Assembly (NCBI RefSeq): GCF_042697365.1
Contig: NZ_CP137604.1
From: Brucella pseudintermedia
Lineage (GTDB): Bacteria > Pseudomonadota > Alphaproteobacteria > Rhizobiales > Rhizobiaceae
Length of the DNA stretch: 64,000 bases
Direction: 5' to 3' (one strand)
Under the pieces are notes generated by a model. It was not told where the DNA came from, made no database searches, and saw nothing but the letters and a program-made list of their open reading frames with translations. Of this stretch, positions 38,270 to 47,678 are shown in pieces (the stretch's first letter is position 1; each line of letters opens with the position of its first letter). Position numbers and translations under genes: made by a program.

Positions 38270-38842
38270 TCAGATTTGTTCGACCTGCTGCACTTCCGGC
38301 ACGAAATGGCGCAGAAGGTTCTGAATGCCGTGCTTCAGCGTTGCCGTCGATGACGGGCAGCCCGAGCATGCGCCCTTCATGTTCAGGAACACGGTGCCGT
38401 TTTCAAAGCCGCGGAACGTGATGTCGCCGCCGTCTTGGGCAACGGCTGGACGAACACGGGTTTCGATCAATTCCTTGATGATCTCGACGGTTTCCGCATC
38501 GGCTTCATCGAAAAATTCTTCATCGCCATGTGCGGCAGCGGCATCGGCATTGCTGTTGCCGGCCATTGCAGGCGCACCGGACATGAAATGTTCCATGATC
38601 GTGCCAAGGATAGCAGGCTTCAGATGCTGCCATTCGCCATCGTCCTTGGTGACGGTTATAAAGTCGTAGCCGAAGAAAACACCCGTCACGCCCGGAACCG
38701 AAAAGAGCTTGGCTGCGAGCGGCGACGTGTTGCCAGCGGTGGAAGCATCGCGGAAATCGGCGGTGCCTTCCGGCATCACGACCTTGCCGGGAAGAAACTT
38801 CAGGGTCGCCGGGTTGGGCGTGGTTTCAGTCTGGATGAACAT
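38270..38842 (-). CDS. NifU-like iron-sulfur scaffold/carrier protein Nfu
   Basis: The 190-aa protein joins an N-terminal Nfu_N domain (MFIQTETTPNPATLKFLPG, residues 1-90) to a C-terminal NifU domain (115-190). The cluster ligands are Cys159 and Cys162 in GACSGCPSS. It carries Fe-S clusters to target enzymes. The ATG at 38842 is fixed by the conserved N-terminus. An Ala/Asp-rich linker joins the two domains. It is followed by the shared bidirectional terminator. Confidence 0.93.
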   Translation of the reverse strand: MFIQTETTPNPATLKFLPGKVVMPEGTADFRDASTAGNTSPLAAKLFSVPGVTGVFFGYDFITVTKDDGEWQHLKPAILGTIMEHFMSGAPAMAGNSNADAAAAHGDEEFFDEADAETVEIIKELIETRVRPAVAQDGGDITFRGFENGTVFLNMKGACSGCPSSTATLKHGIQNLLRHFVPEVQQVEQI

Positions 38843-38952
38843 GCCAGTTGTCCCGCTTTCAGATTTTGGAACGATTTTCGTAGGCGCAGATTGCCATGGA
38901 CGCAAGTGCCGTCCTGATGCTGCGCGTATCAGTTGACATCAATATAGGGTGA

Positions 38953-39441
38953 TCAGGTCACCGCATCAATGTCGTCGTCGCTCATACCTGCCGGAATGAC
39001 AGTCACCGGGATCGGGAACTGCGCGCGACCGGCCAGCGATTGCACGAGGGGACCGGGGCCTTCCTTGCCTGAACCGGCGGCCAGAACCAGAATGGCGATA
39101 TCCTGATCCTCCTCGATGAGGCTGATAAGCTCCGCGGCGGTTTCGCCCTCGCGGATGCTGATTTCCGGCTCGATCCCCTGATCTGCACGCACCGCTGCCG
39201 CGAATTTCTCAAGCGCGGCCTGAGCGCGATCCTGCGCTTCGGAACGCATGATTTCGCCGACGCCCAGAATTTGCTGGAAATCGGAATCATCGATCACGAA
39301 AAGCAGGACAAGTGATCCGCTGGTATTTTTTGCACGGCGCGCGGCATAGGCGACGGCGCGCCCGCATTCGGGCGTTTCGTCAATGACGGCAAGAAACTTG
39401 CGGCGGTGACCGGCTTCCCGGCTAAGTCGTTTTGATACCAT
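38953..39441 (-). CDS. Universal stress protein (UspA family)
   Basis: The 162-aa Usp-fold protein starts from RKFLAVIDETPECGRAVAYAARRA and ends with PIPVTVIP. The family ATP-binding G-2x-G-9x-G(S/T) loop is only partly recognisable (VLAAGSGKEGPG), so ATP binding is uncertain. The start at 39441 follows family length; the longer frame runs into the trpS 3' end. It lies 88 bp behind trpS on the same strand, with a 10-bp hairpin in between. Confidence 0.83.
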   Translation of the reverse strand: MVSKRLSREAGHRRKFLAVIDETPECGRAVAYAARRAKNTSGSLVLLFVIDDSDFQQILGVGEIMRSEAQDRAQAALEKFAAAVRADQGIEPEISIREGETAAELISLIEEDQDIAILVLAAGSGKEGPGPLVQSLAGRAQFPIPVTVIPAGMSDDDIDAVT

Positions 39442-39487
39442 GGCCGCAATTTGCCATCGGGATTGTTCGTCTGCAAGCTGACATTTG

Positions 39488-39517
39488 GCAGGGCGCGATG
39501 ATCGAAACGCGCCCTGC
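39488..39517 (-). terminator. Possible hairpin between trpS and the Usp gene
   Basis: GCAGGGCGCG (39488-39497) and CGCGCCCTGC (39508-39517) form a perfect 10-bp stem with a 10-nt loop just past the trpS stop. No T-run follows, so termination is doubtful. It may mark mRNA processing or weak termination. Confidence 0.4.
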
Positions 39518-39529
39518 TGAACGAGAAAA

Positions 39530-40597
39530 TCAGTTCTGCAACCAGCCGACGATGTCGCGGACATGGCGCATGGTCTGTTCGGCGATCACGCCAGCCCGCT
39601 CGCCGCCCTCGCGCAGAACGCTGTCGATGTAAGCCGGATCGGCCACCAGCCGGCGCATCTCATGGGTGATCGGCGAAAGCTTGGCGACCGCCAGTTCGGC
39701 AAGCGATGCCTTGAATTCGGAGAACTGGCGTCCGCCGAATTCCTTCAGCACATCTTCCTTCGACTGGGAGGAAAGCGCTGCATAGATGCCAACCAGATTA
39801 TCGGCTTCCGGACGACCGGCAAGGCCATCGAGTTCCGTGGGCAGGCCGTCGGAGTCGGTCTTTGCCTTGCGGATTTTCTTGGTGATGGTCTCTTCATCAT
39901 CGATCAGATTGATGCGCGACAGGTCCGACGGATCGGACTTCGACATCTTCTTGGTACCGTCGCGCAATGACATGATCCGCATGGCCGGGCCGGAAATAAC
40001 CGGCTCGGTGATCGGGAAGAAGCCCGATACCTGCTCGTCACCAACCTGCATATCCACACCGATGCCGAGCGAGGCGATACGGTCGGAATAGTCATTGTTG
40101 AACTTCTGGGCGATATCGCGGGTCAGTTCCAGATGCTGCTTCTGGTCCTCGCCGACCGGTACTGCGGTGGCGCGATAAAGCAGGATGTCGGCGGCCATCA
40201 GGCTCGGATAGGCGAACAGCCCGAGCGAAGCATTTTCGCGATCCTTGCCTGCCTTGTCCTTGAACTGGGTCATGCGGCTCATCCAGCCGATGCGCGCGAC
40301 GCAGTTGAACACCCATGCAAGTTCCGCATGCTGCATGACGCGGCTCTGGTTGAAGACGATGCTCTTCTGGGGATCGATGCCGGCGGCGAGGAAAGCTGCC
40401 GTGACTTCACGGGTCGACTGAATCAGTTCAGCCGGATCGGGCGAGACGGTCAGGGCGTGCATGTCCACGACGCAATAAATGCAGTCATTGGTGTCCTGCA
40501 TGTCCACCCACCGCTTGATCGCCCCGAGGTAATTGCCGAGGTGAAGGTTTCCGGTCGGCTGGACGCCGGAGAAAACAAGCGGTTTGAACGTGCTCAT
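39530..40597 (-). CDS. trpS: Tryptophanyl-tRNA synthetase
   Basis: This 355-aa class I aminoacyl-tRNA synthetase charges tRNA-Trp. The HIGH-type motif is GNLHLGNYLG (16-25), the KMSKS loop is KKMSKSDPSD near residue 215, and GDEQVSGFFPI-type substrate-site motifs are present. AGGAAA precedes the ATG. It is separated from murJ upstream by a terminator-like hairpin, so it probably has its own promoter. Confidence 0.97.
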   Translation of the reverse strand: MSTFKPLVFSGVQPTGNLHLGNYLGAIKRWVDMQDTNDCIYCVVDMHALTVSPDPAELIQSTREVTAAFLAAGIDPQKSIVFNQSRVMQHAELAWVFNCVARIGWMSRMTQFKDKAGKDRENASLGLFAYPSLMAADILLYRATAVPVGEDQKQHLELTRDIAQKFNNDYSDRIASLGIGVDMQVGDEQVSGFFPITEPVISGPAMRIMSLRDGTKKMSKSDPSDLSRINLIDDEETITKKIRKAKTDSDGLPTELDGLAGRPEADNLVGIYAALSSQSKEDVLKEFGGRQFSEFKASLAELAVAKLSPITHEMRRLVADPAYIDSVLREGGERAGVIAEQTMRHVRDIVGWLQN

Positions 40598-40605
40598 GAT
40601 CGTTT

Positions 40606-40640
40606 CCTAAAAAAGTTAGCCCCGCCGGTGGAGAGCGGGG
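40606..40640 (-). terminator. Terminator between murJ and trpS
   Basis: CCCCGC (40620-40625) pairs with GCGGGG (40635-40640). On the minus strand the stem is followed after four bases by a run of six T. It lies 50 nt past the murJ stop. Confidence 0.55.
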
Positions 40641-40690
40641 ATTTGAATGCTGGTCTTTTCGCAGAGACGCAGCCGCCTTTCAAGCTTGAA

Positions 40691-42280
40691 TTATTGCTCG
40701 CTTTCAGGGACTTTTTTTGCTGCGCCGCGCCTGATGTTGCGGCGGATCATGCCGGTATTGGCCCCGCCAAGACCGAAGGCAAAACCGAAATAAATCACCA
40801 TTGCGGCGACCACGATTGCGGTCACGGTTCCCGCCCGTACAACAAGCGGCGCTGCCGAGGAAAGCTCCTGGGCAAAGTAGCCAATGGCAAGATGGATGCC
40901 GATGGCCATGATCGCGGCAGCCGCAAGAAGACGCGGGATGCGGGTGAGGAGTGGAATATCCTGCCCCCAATGGCCGCGCTTCACCAGTGTCGCGAAAAGC
41001 AATACGGCGTTGACCCAGCCCGCGACGATTTCAGCCGTGGCAATGCCGGTCGGTCCAAAATGCGGGAAAAGCGTGATGGCAAGCGAGACGTTTACTGCTA
41101 CTGAAATTGCGGCGAAGATCATCGGCGTGCGGGTGTCTTCACGGGCAAAGAAGCCCGGAATGAACGCCTTGATCAGCACAAAAGCAGGAAGACCGAGACC
41201 ATAGATCGCCAGGATATTGGAGACGACCAGCGTTGAATCGGGGCTGAACTTGCCCCGTTCGAACAGGAGCCGCACGATTGGCTCCGACATGACGAGAAGG
41301 GCGGCGGCGGCAGGCAGCGTCAGAAACAATGTGAACTCGACCGAGCGGTTCTGGAGGTTCGACGCTTCCTTCATGTGACCGCCGCGCAGCGCACGCGACA
41401 GTTCCGGCAGAAGCACGGTCGCCACGGCGATGCCGACGACACCGAGTGGAAGCTGATAGATGCGGTCCGCATAAACGAGCGAGGAAACCGCGCCTTCCAT
41501 GCCGGATGCGATATTGGTGTTGATGAGCAGGTTGATCTGCGTGATCCCGCCGGTGATTGCCGCCGGAAGCGCCAGCACCAGAAGCCGCCTGACATTGGGT
41601 GTAAGGCGCGGGCGGCGGAAGCCGATCTTGATGCCTGCATTGCGCACGGCGATCCAGACGATGGCAAGCTGCACCAGGCCCGCAGCCATGACGCCCCAGG
41701 AAAGGCCGTAGCCAACGGCCAACGCATCATAGCCACGCCACCAGGCCACGGCCAGGACACCAATCAGGATGATGTTGAGAAACACCGGTGCAATGGCCGC
41801 AGCGAAATAGCGGTGCAGCGAATTGAGCATTCCACCCATCATCGCGGCAAGCGACATGCAGGCGAGATAGGGGAACATGATGACGGCGAGACGCACCGTA
41901 TTGTCGAATTTTACCGGATCATCGGTGAAGCCCGGCGCAATGACCGTGCGCACGATGAAGGGCATCGAAAGTTCCATCGCAATGGTCAGGAACAGAAGCA
42001 CGGTGAAGAGCACGCCAAACACTTCTTCGGAAAAACGGCGTGCGCCGTCCATGCCGTTTTTTTCGATCTCCTTGGCAAAAAGCGGCACGAAGGCGGAATT
42101 GAACGCGCCTTCGGCAAAGAGACGACGAAAGGTGTTCGGAAAGCGGAAGGCGGCATTGAAGGCATCGGCTACCGGGCCGGTGCCAAGTGCCGCCGCCATG
42201 AACATCTCGCGCGTGAAGCCGAAAATGCGGCTCATCAGCGTGCCGGACGCGACCGTGGCGAACTTTTTGACCAAACTCAT
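40691..42280 (-). CDS. murJ: Lipid II flippase MurJ (MviN)
   Basis: The 529-aa MOP-superfamily membrane protein has about 14 transmembrane segments. It starts at SLVKKFATVASGTLMSRIFGFTREMFMAAALG, the conserved first helix region with its Arg residues. It flips lipid II to the periplasmic side for peptidoglycan synthesis. The ATG at 42280 was chosen by that N-terminus. The gene lies 13 bp downstream of glnD on the same strand, an operon arrangement common in alphaproteobacteria. Confidence 0.95.
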   Translation of the reverse strand: MSLVKKFATVASGTLMSRIFGFTREMFMAAALGTGPVADAFNAAFRFPNTFRRLFAEGAFNSAFVPLFAKEIEKNGMDGARRFSEEVFGVLFTVLLFLTIAMELSMPFIVRTVIAPGFTDDPVKFDNTVRLAVIMFPYLACMSLAAMMGGMLNSLHRYFAAAIAPVFLNIILIGVLAVAWWRGYDALAVGYGLSWGVMAAGLVQLAIVWIAVRNAGIKIGFRRPRLTPNVRRLLVLALPAAITGGITQINLLINTNIASGMEGAVSSLVYADRIYQLPLGVVGIAVATVLLPELSRALRGGHMKEASNLQNRSVEFTLFLTLPAAAALLVMSEPIVRLLFERGKFSPDSTLVVSNILAIYGLGLPAFVLIKAFIPGFFAREDTRTPMIFAAISVAVNVSLAITLFPHFGPTGIATAEIVAGWVNAVLLFATLVKRGHWGQDIPLLTRIPRLLAAAAIMAIGIHLAIGYFAQELSSAAPLVVRAGTVTAIVVAAMVIYFGFAFGLGGANTGMIRRNIRRGAAKKVPESEQ

Positions 42281-42293
42281 ATAACTGAAAAAC

Positions 42294-45098
42294 CTATGCT
42301 GCGGCCTGCGACGAGCGGCCTTGTGACTTGCTGCCGTTTTCTCCGCTAAGAACACCAAGCAGCTTGCGCCTGATATTGCCCTGGCGGGTGGCGTTTGAAA
42401 TCTTGTGGCCCACTAGGTCGGTTACGTAAAAACTGTCAATCACCTTCTCGCCAAACGTGGTGATATGAGCGGATGCAATATCCAGTGAAAGGTCGGAAAT
42501 AAGGCCGGTCAGTTCCGAAAGCAGGCCGGGTCGGTCGAGTCCTTCCACCTCGATGACGGTGAACTTGTTGGAGAGCGTGTTGTTGATCTCGACGCGCGGC
42601 TCCACCTTGAAAGCCTTTGCGGCCTTTTTCGGCTTGGTGCGCTTGGCCAGCACGTCGGGCAGATGCGCCTTGCCGGACAGGACATCCTCAATGACCTTGC
42701 CGACGCGTTCAGCACGGCGGCGCTCGTCATCATCGGTATCGAATTCGCGGCTGATGAGAATAGTGTCCAGCGCCCGTCCATCGCCGGTCGTGAAAATCTG
42801 CGCGTCGACAATGTTGGCGCCCGCCGCCGCGCAGGCGCCGGTGATGATCGACAACAAGCGCGGATGGTCTGGCGCAAGCACGGTAATTTCAGTCACGGCC
42901 TCGAAACTGTGCGGTTTCGCCATGGTGGCCAGCGCTCGCTCGTTGCGGTCGGCTTCGCGGATGAAATGGGCGTGCCGGACCTGATCCTCAAGGCTGACGG
43001 TCAGGAAATAGTTGGTGTAGTGGAGGGCCAGATAGGCATCGCGCTTGTCCTTCGGCCAGTCCGAAAGCCGTTCTGCCAGCGCCTCTCGCGCCTGATAGTC
43101 ACGGTCGGCGCGGGACAGTTCCGAAAAGCCGCCGGTCAGAACCAGTTCCGTTTCGTAGAAGAGCGTGCGCAGAAGTTGACCCTTCCAGCCGTTCCATACA
43201 CCGGGTCCCACCGCCTTGATGTCGCAGACGGTCAGGATCAGGAGAAGCTTCAACCGCTCCATCGTCTGCACGGTATCGGCGAAATCGATAATGGTCTTGC
43301 GATCATTGAGGTCGCGCGATTGCGCCACCATGCTCATGGTCAAATGTTCACGCACAAGCCATTCGACGGTTTCGGTTTCGGCGGGGCTAAGACCGAAGCG
43401 GGGCCCCAGCTTGCGGGCAATGCGCGCACCGGCAACCGAGTGGTCCTCCGGGCGTCCCTTGGCGATATCGTGCAGGAGCAGCGCCACATAAAGCAGGTTG
43501 CGGTCACGCTTGACGGTGGTGATGAGGTGGTTTGAAAGCGGATGTTCGTTTTCAAGCTCGCCATGCTCGATTTCCGACAGCACGGCGATACAACGCAACA
43601 GATGCTCGTCCACGGTGTAATGGTGATACATGTTGAACTGCATCATCGAGACGATCTTGCCGAAATCCGGAATGAATTTCCCAAGCACGCCGGATTCGTT
43701 CATGCGGCGCAAAATGAGTTCGGGATTGCGTGGCGAAGTCAAAATCTCGAGAAAAAGCCTGTTAGCTTCGGGATTTTCACGCAGGTCGGCATTGATGAGC
43801 TTCAGCGAGCGGGTGAGGCTCTGCATGGCTTCGGGATGAAATTCCAGCCCGTGCTTGTCCGCCAGATGGAAGAGGCGGATGATATTGACCGGATCTTCCT
43901 TGAAAACCTCCGGCCGCGCGATGTTGATGCGGTGATTTTCCGAAACGAAATCGCCGTCTGCGGAAAGCTTGCGCTTGCGTCGCGAGAAGGTGAGGAAAAT
44001 GCGGTTGAAGCCCGGCACATGCTTGGCCTGCTGTTCCTCCAGCGCGGCACAGATGATGCGGGTGAGGTCGCCCACATCCTTCGCCACGAGAAAGTAATGC
44101 TTCATGAAGCGTTCGACATAGTTCTGGCCGGGATGCGCCGTATAGCCAAGGCGCTCCGCAATTTCCGGCTGGATGTCGAAGGAGAGCCGCTCTTCTGCCT
44201 TCAGCGTCGCGAAGTGCATGTGGCACCGCACTGCCCAGAGAAAATCCTCGGCCTTGTTGAACAGCTTCAGCTCGGCCCGCGACAAAACACCGAGCTTGAC
44301 CAGCTCTTCTTTCGTTTTGACGCGGTAAAAATACTTGGTGATCCAGAACAGCGTGTGCAGATCGCGCTGCCCGCCCTTGCCTTCCTTGACGTTCGGCTCG
44401 ACCAGATAGCGGGTTTCGCCGGCCTTGCGGTGGCGCTGGTCGCGCTCGGCAAGCTTGGCCTGAATGAATTCCGGGCCGGTATCCTTGACGATTTCGTCAT
44501 CGAAGCGGGCGACAAGCGTCTTGAAAAGCTCGCGATTGCCGGTAAGAAACCGGGCATCGAGAATTGCCGTGCGGATCGTCATGTCTTCGCGCGACAGGCG
44601 AATGCACTCGTCGATATTGCGCGTGGAATGGCCGACTTTAAGCCCCATGTCCCACAGCATATAGAGCATGTATTCGACCACCTGCTCGCCCCAAGGGGTC
44701 TGCTTGTAGGGCAGGAGAAACAGGAGATCGATATCCGATCCCGGTGCCAATCCGCCGCGTCCGTATCCGCCGACTGCGACGATGGCCATGTTTTCCGCCT
44801 TCGACGGATTGACCATTGGATAGGCCTTGGTGGTGGCGAATTCGAACAGCGCCTCGATCAGCGTGTCCATAAGGAAAGAAAGGCGTTTGGCGCAGAGCGT
44901 GCCGCCGCCATCTTTCATCAACATGCCCTCCGCATGGGCGCGCCCGCGCACCAGAGCATCCTTCAGGGCCTGAAGCACCACTTTGCGCACGGTCGGGCTG
45001 GTATAGTTTTCGTCCGTGGAATCCGCCAGTTCGTTGAGCTTGCGGCGCAGCGTTTCGGGATTGACGATCTCTTCCAGCTTAAGGTCGTGTGAGCTCAT
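42294..45098 (-). CDS. glnD: Protein-PII uridylyltransferase / uridylyl-removing enzyme
   Basis: The 934-aa nitrogen sensor uridylylates and deuridylylates PII proteins in response to glutamine. The nucleotidyltransferase domain has GGYGRGGLAPGSDIDLLFL (110-128). An HD domain near residue 540 (LLLHDIAKGRPEDHS) removes UMP. Two C-terminal ACT domains (about 735-815 and 850-925) bind glutamine. The ATG at 45098 gives the expected length. It is cotranscribed with murJ. Confidence 0.96.
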   Translation of the reverse strand: MSSHDLKLEEIVNPETLRRKLNELADSTDENYTSPTVRKVVLQALKDALVRGRAHAEGMLMKDGGGTLCAKRLSFLMDTLIEALFEFATTKAYPMVNPSKAENMAIVAVGGYGRGGLAPGSDIDLLFLLPYKQTPWGEQVVEYMLYMLWDMGLKVGHSTRNIDECIRLSREDMTIRTAILDARFLTGNRELFKTLVARFDDEIVKDTGPEFIQAKLAERDQRHRKAGETRYLVEPNVKEGKGGQRDLHTLFWITKYFYRVKTKEELVKLGVLSRAELKLFNKAEDFLWAVRCHMHFATLKAEERLSFDIQPEIAERLGYTAHPGQNYVERFMKHYFLVAKDVGDLTRIICAALEEQQAKHVPGFNRIFLTFSRRKRKLSADGDFVSENHRINIARPEVFKEDPVNIIRLFHLADKHGLEFHPEAMQSLTRSLKLINADLRENPEANRLFLEILTSPRNPELILRRMNESGVLGKFIPDFGKIVSMMQFNMYHHYTVDEHLLRCIAVLSEIEHGELENEHPLSNHLITTVKRDRNLLYVALLLHDIAKGRPEDHSVAGARIARKLGPRFGLSPAETETVEWLVREHLTMSMVAQSRDLNDRKTIIDFADTVQTMERLKLLLILTVCDIKAVGPGVWNGWKGQLLRTLFYETELVLTGGFSELSRADRDYQAREALAERLSDWPKDKRDAYLALHYTNYFLTVSLEDQVRHAHFIREADRNERALATMAKPHSFEAVTEITVLAPDHPRLLSIITGACAAAGANIVDAQIFTTGDGRALDTILISREFDTDDDERRRAERVGKVIEDVLSGKAHLPDVLAKRTKPKKAAKAFKVEPRVEINNTLSNKFTVIEVEGLDRPGLLSELTGLISDLSLDIASAHITTFGEKVIDSFYVTDLVGHKISNATRQGNIRRKLLGVLSGENGSKSQGRSSQAAA

Positions 45099-45183
45099 GC
45101 GGCATGTAGATCCGGTTTGCGGAGAAAGGACAGCGGGCAACCTATCCTATAGCCGCTTTTATTGACGATGAATATCCAAAAGC

Positions 45184-45207
45184 AAAGGCCGGGTTTCCCC
45201 GGCCTTT
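45184..45207 (-). terminator. Terminator after the malic enzyme gene
   Basis: GGCCGGG (45187-45193) pairs with CCCGGCC (45198-45204). AAA/TTT continues the stem, and the minus strand runs on as TTTGCTTTTGG. It starts 22 nt past the malic enzyme stop. Confidence 0.7.
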
Positions 45208-45228
45208 GCATCGCTATTTGCTGATTTT

Positions 45229-47523
45229 TCAGTTCGTCGCGTTATAGGCGGTGATTGCCGCCATGTTGACGATGTCGGAATCCTTCGCACCGATGGTGAC
45301 GATCTGCGCGGGCTTGTCGAGGCCGACGAGCAGTGGGCCGATGATCGTCGCGCCGCCCAGTTCCTGCAGCATGTCGGCTGCGATCGAGGCCGAGTGATTA
45401 TCAGGCGTGACGATCACATTGGCCGGACCCGACAGGCGGATGAACGGATATTGTTCCATCAGCTTCGGGTTCAGCGCCACATCGGCACTCATTTCGCCGT
45501 CAAATTCGAAATCGACATGGCGTGTCGCCAGAATGCGGACGGCTTCCTGGATACGGGCGGAGCGTTCACCGCCCATATGGCCGAAAGTCGAGAAGGCGGT
45601 TAGCGCCACGCGCGGCACATAACCCATGCGGCGCGCCATGCCCGCAGCCTCGACCGCAATATCGGCAAGCTCGGCTGCGGTCGGCATTTCATGGACGGCG
45701 GTATCGGCGATGAACACGGTGCGCCCGCGGCAAAGCGCGATGGAAACGCCAACCACGCGGTGGCCGGGCTTGGAATCGATCACGCGGCGCACGTCGTCCA
45801 GACCCGTCGCATAATTGCGGGTCACGCCCGTCACCATGCCATCGGCATCGCCAAGCGCCACCATGCAGGCCGCAAAATGATTGCGGTCATTGTTGATGAG
45901 GCGGTGGCAATCGCGCGTCAGATAGCCCTTGCGCTGAAGTTTCTCGTAGAGATAGTCGGCATAGGCGGCATTGCGGCTCGACAGGCGCGCATTGATGATT
46001 TCAATGCCGGGGCGGTCGAGATCAAGACCGGCAGCCTTGGCCGTGTCCTGCACCCGTTCCTCGCGTCCTACGAGGATAGCGGTGCCGAGACCCTGATTGA
46101 CGTAGGAAACGGCCGCACGCATCACCTGTTCTTCTTCGCCTTCGGCGAAGACGATGCGCTTCGGCTGGCGGCGCACGCGCTCGTAGATGCCGCGAAGGGT
46201 CGAGGCGATCGGATCGCGGCGCGCCGACAGTTCGCGCTTGTAGCCTTCAATGTCGGCGATTGCGCGTCCGGCAACGCCGGTTTCCATCGCAGCCTTGGCA
46301 ACGGCAGCCGAGACGGATGCAAGCAGGCGCGGATCGAACGGCACCGGAATGATGTAGTTCGGGCCGAAGCGCGGGCGGCTCCCCTGATAGGCGGCAACCA
46401 CATCGTCCGGCACGTCCTCACGGGCAAGTTCGGCCAGCGCGTTGACGGCGGCGATTTTCATCGCGTCGTTGATGGTCGTCGCGCGCACGTCGAGCGCGCC
46501 GCGGAAGATGTAGGGGAAGCCAAGCACATTGTTGACCTGGTTCGGATAATCCGAACGGCCGGTAGCAACGATGGCGTCGTCACGGATGCGCGCCACTTCT
46601 TCCGGCGTCACTTCCGGGTCCGGATTGGCCATGGCGAAGATGATCGGGTTCGGCGCCATGGAGCGCACCATGTCTTCCGTGAAGGCGCCCTTGGCCGAAA
46701 GGCCGAACACGACATCCGCGCCATTCATGGCATCTGCGAGCGATCGCTTGTCGGTCTTCACCGCGTGCGCCGATTTCCACTGGTTCATGCCCTCTTCGCG
46801 GCCCTGATAGACGACCCCCTTGGTGTCGCACAGGATGACGTTTTCCGGGGCAAAACCCATCGCCTTGATAAGCTCGATACAGGCGATGCCCGCCGAACCC
46901 GCGCCATTGCAGACGAGCTTCGTCGTCTTCATGTCGCGACCGGTCAGGTGCAGCGCATTGATGAGGCCCGCGGCGGCGATGATTGCCGTTCCGTGCTGGT
47001 CATCGTGGAAAACCGGAATGTCCATCAATTCGCGCAGGCGCTGTTCGATGATGAAGCAGTCGGGCGCCTTGATATCTTCCAGATTGATGCCGCCAAACGA
47101 TGGGCCGAGATAGCGCACCGCATTGATGAAGGCGTCGATATCGGTGGTATCGACTTCAAGATCGATTGAGTCGACATCGGCAAAGCGCTTGAACAGCACG
47201 GCCTTGCCTTCCATGACCGGCTTGGATGCGAGCGCGCCCAGATTGCCGAGGCCCAGAATGGCGGTGCCGTTCGAGATGACGGCGACCAGATTGCCCTTGG
47301 CCGTGTAATCATAGGCGCGGGCGGCGTCTTCCGCAATTGCCTTCACCGGCACGGCAACGCCCGGCGAATAGGCCAGCGACAGATCGCGCTGCGTCGTCAT
47401 GGGCTTGGTGGGGTTGATCTCCAGCTTGCCCGGGCGACCCTGCGCGTGAAAGTCGAGCGCTTCCTTCTCACTGGCTGTGGGTGCGCGTTCTGATGTGTTG
47501 CCCTTCGGCGTCGAGGCTGGCAT
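45229..47523 (-). CDS. maeB: NADP-dependent malic enzyme with phosphotransacetylase-like C-terminal domain
   Basis: The 764-aa hybrid protein joins a malic enzyme (about 1-430; YSPGVAVPV, LGLGNLGA, DDQHGTA, NGAGSAGIAC) to a phosphate acetyl/butyryl-transferase-like domain (about 440-764). The latter is usually non-catalytic and regulatory in this family. It decarboxylates malate to pyruvate, making NADPH. GGAGGGAAC directly precedes the ATG at 47523; the longer frame is discounted. It diverges from mutS across 155 bp. Tme versus Dme cofactor preference cannot be decided by eye. Confidence 0.93.
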   Translation of the reverse strand: MPASTPKGNTSERAPTASEKEALDFHAQGRPGKLEINPTKPMTTQRDLSLAYSPGVAVPVKAIAEDAARAYDYTAKGNLVAVISNGTAILGLGNLGALASKPVMEGKAVLFKRFADVDSIDLEVDTTDIDAFINAVRYLGPSFGGINLEDIKAPDCFIIEQRLRELMDIPVFHDDQHGTAIIAAAGLINALHLTGRDMKTTKLVCNGAGSAGIACIELIKAMGFAPENVILCDTKGVVYQGREEGMNQWKSAHAVKTDKRSLADAMNGADVVFGLSAKGAFTEDMVRSMAPNPIIFAMANPDPEVTPEEVARIRDDAIVATGRSDYPNQVNNVLGFPYIFRGALDVRATTINDAMKIAAVNALAELAREDVPDDVVAAYQGSRPRFGPNYIIPVPFDPRLLASVSAAVAKAAMETGVAGRAIADIEGYKRELSARRDPIASTLRGIYERVRRQPKRIVFAEGEEEQVMRAAVSYVNQGLGTAILVGREERVQDTAKAAGLDLDRPGIEIINARLSSRNAAYADYLYEKLQRKGYLTRDCHRLINNDRNHFAACMVALGDADGMVTGVTRNYATGLDDVRRVIDSKPGHRVVGVSIALCRGRTVFIADTAVHEMPTAAELADIAVEAAGMARRMGYVPRVALTAFSTFGHMGGERSARIQEAVRILATRHVDFEFDGEMSADVALNPKLMEQYPFIRLSGPANVIVTPDNHSASIAADMLQELGGATIIGPLLVGLDKPAQIVTIGAKDSDIVNMAAITAYNATN

Positions 47524-47678
47524 GTTCCCTCCGGTTTCATCTGCGGGAGAACCTCGATAGCGCCAGTCACGCATTGTGTAAACAGCGCTTACGGGAATAG
47601 ATATTCATCCAAAAACGATGGAATACGAAATTTTATGACTTTGGCATCGTTTGCCAGGCAATAAATGAAGGTTTACCG

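Noticed and set aside
43542..45092. Open frame of about 516 codons opposite glnD
   Set aside because: It is an antisense shadow of glnD, whose nucleotidyltransferase, HD and ACT motifs are clear.
45691..47169. Open frame of about 490 codons opposite the malic enzyme gene
   Set aside because: His/Arg/Asp-rich antisense translation without domains; the malic enzyme frame carries all family motifs.
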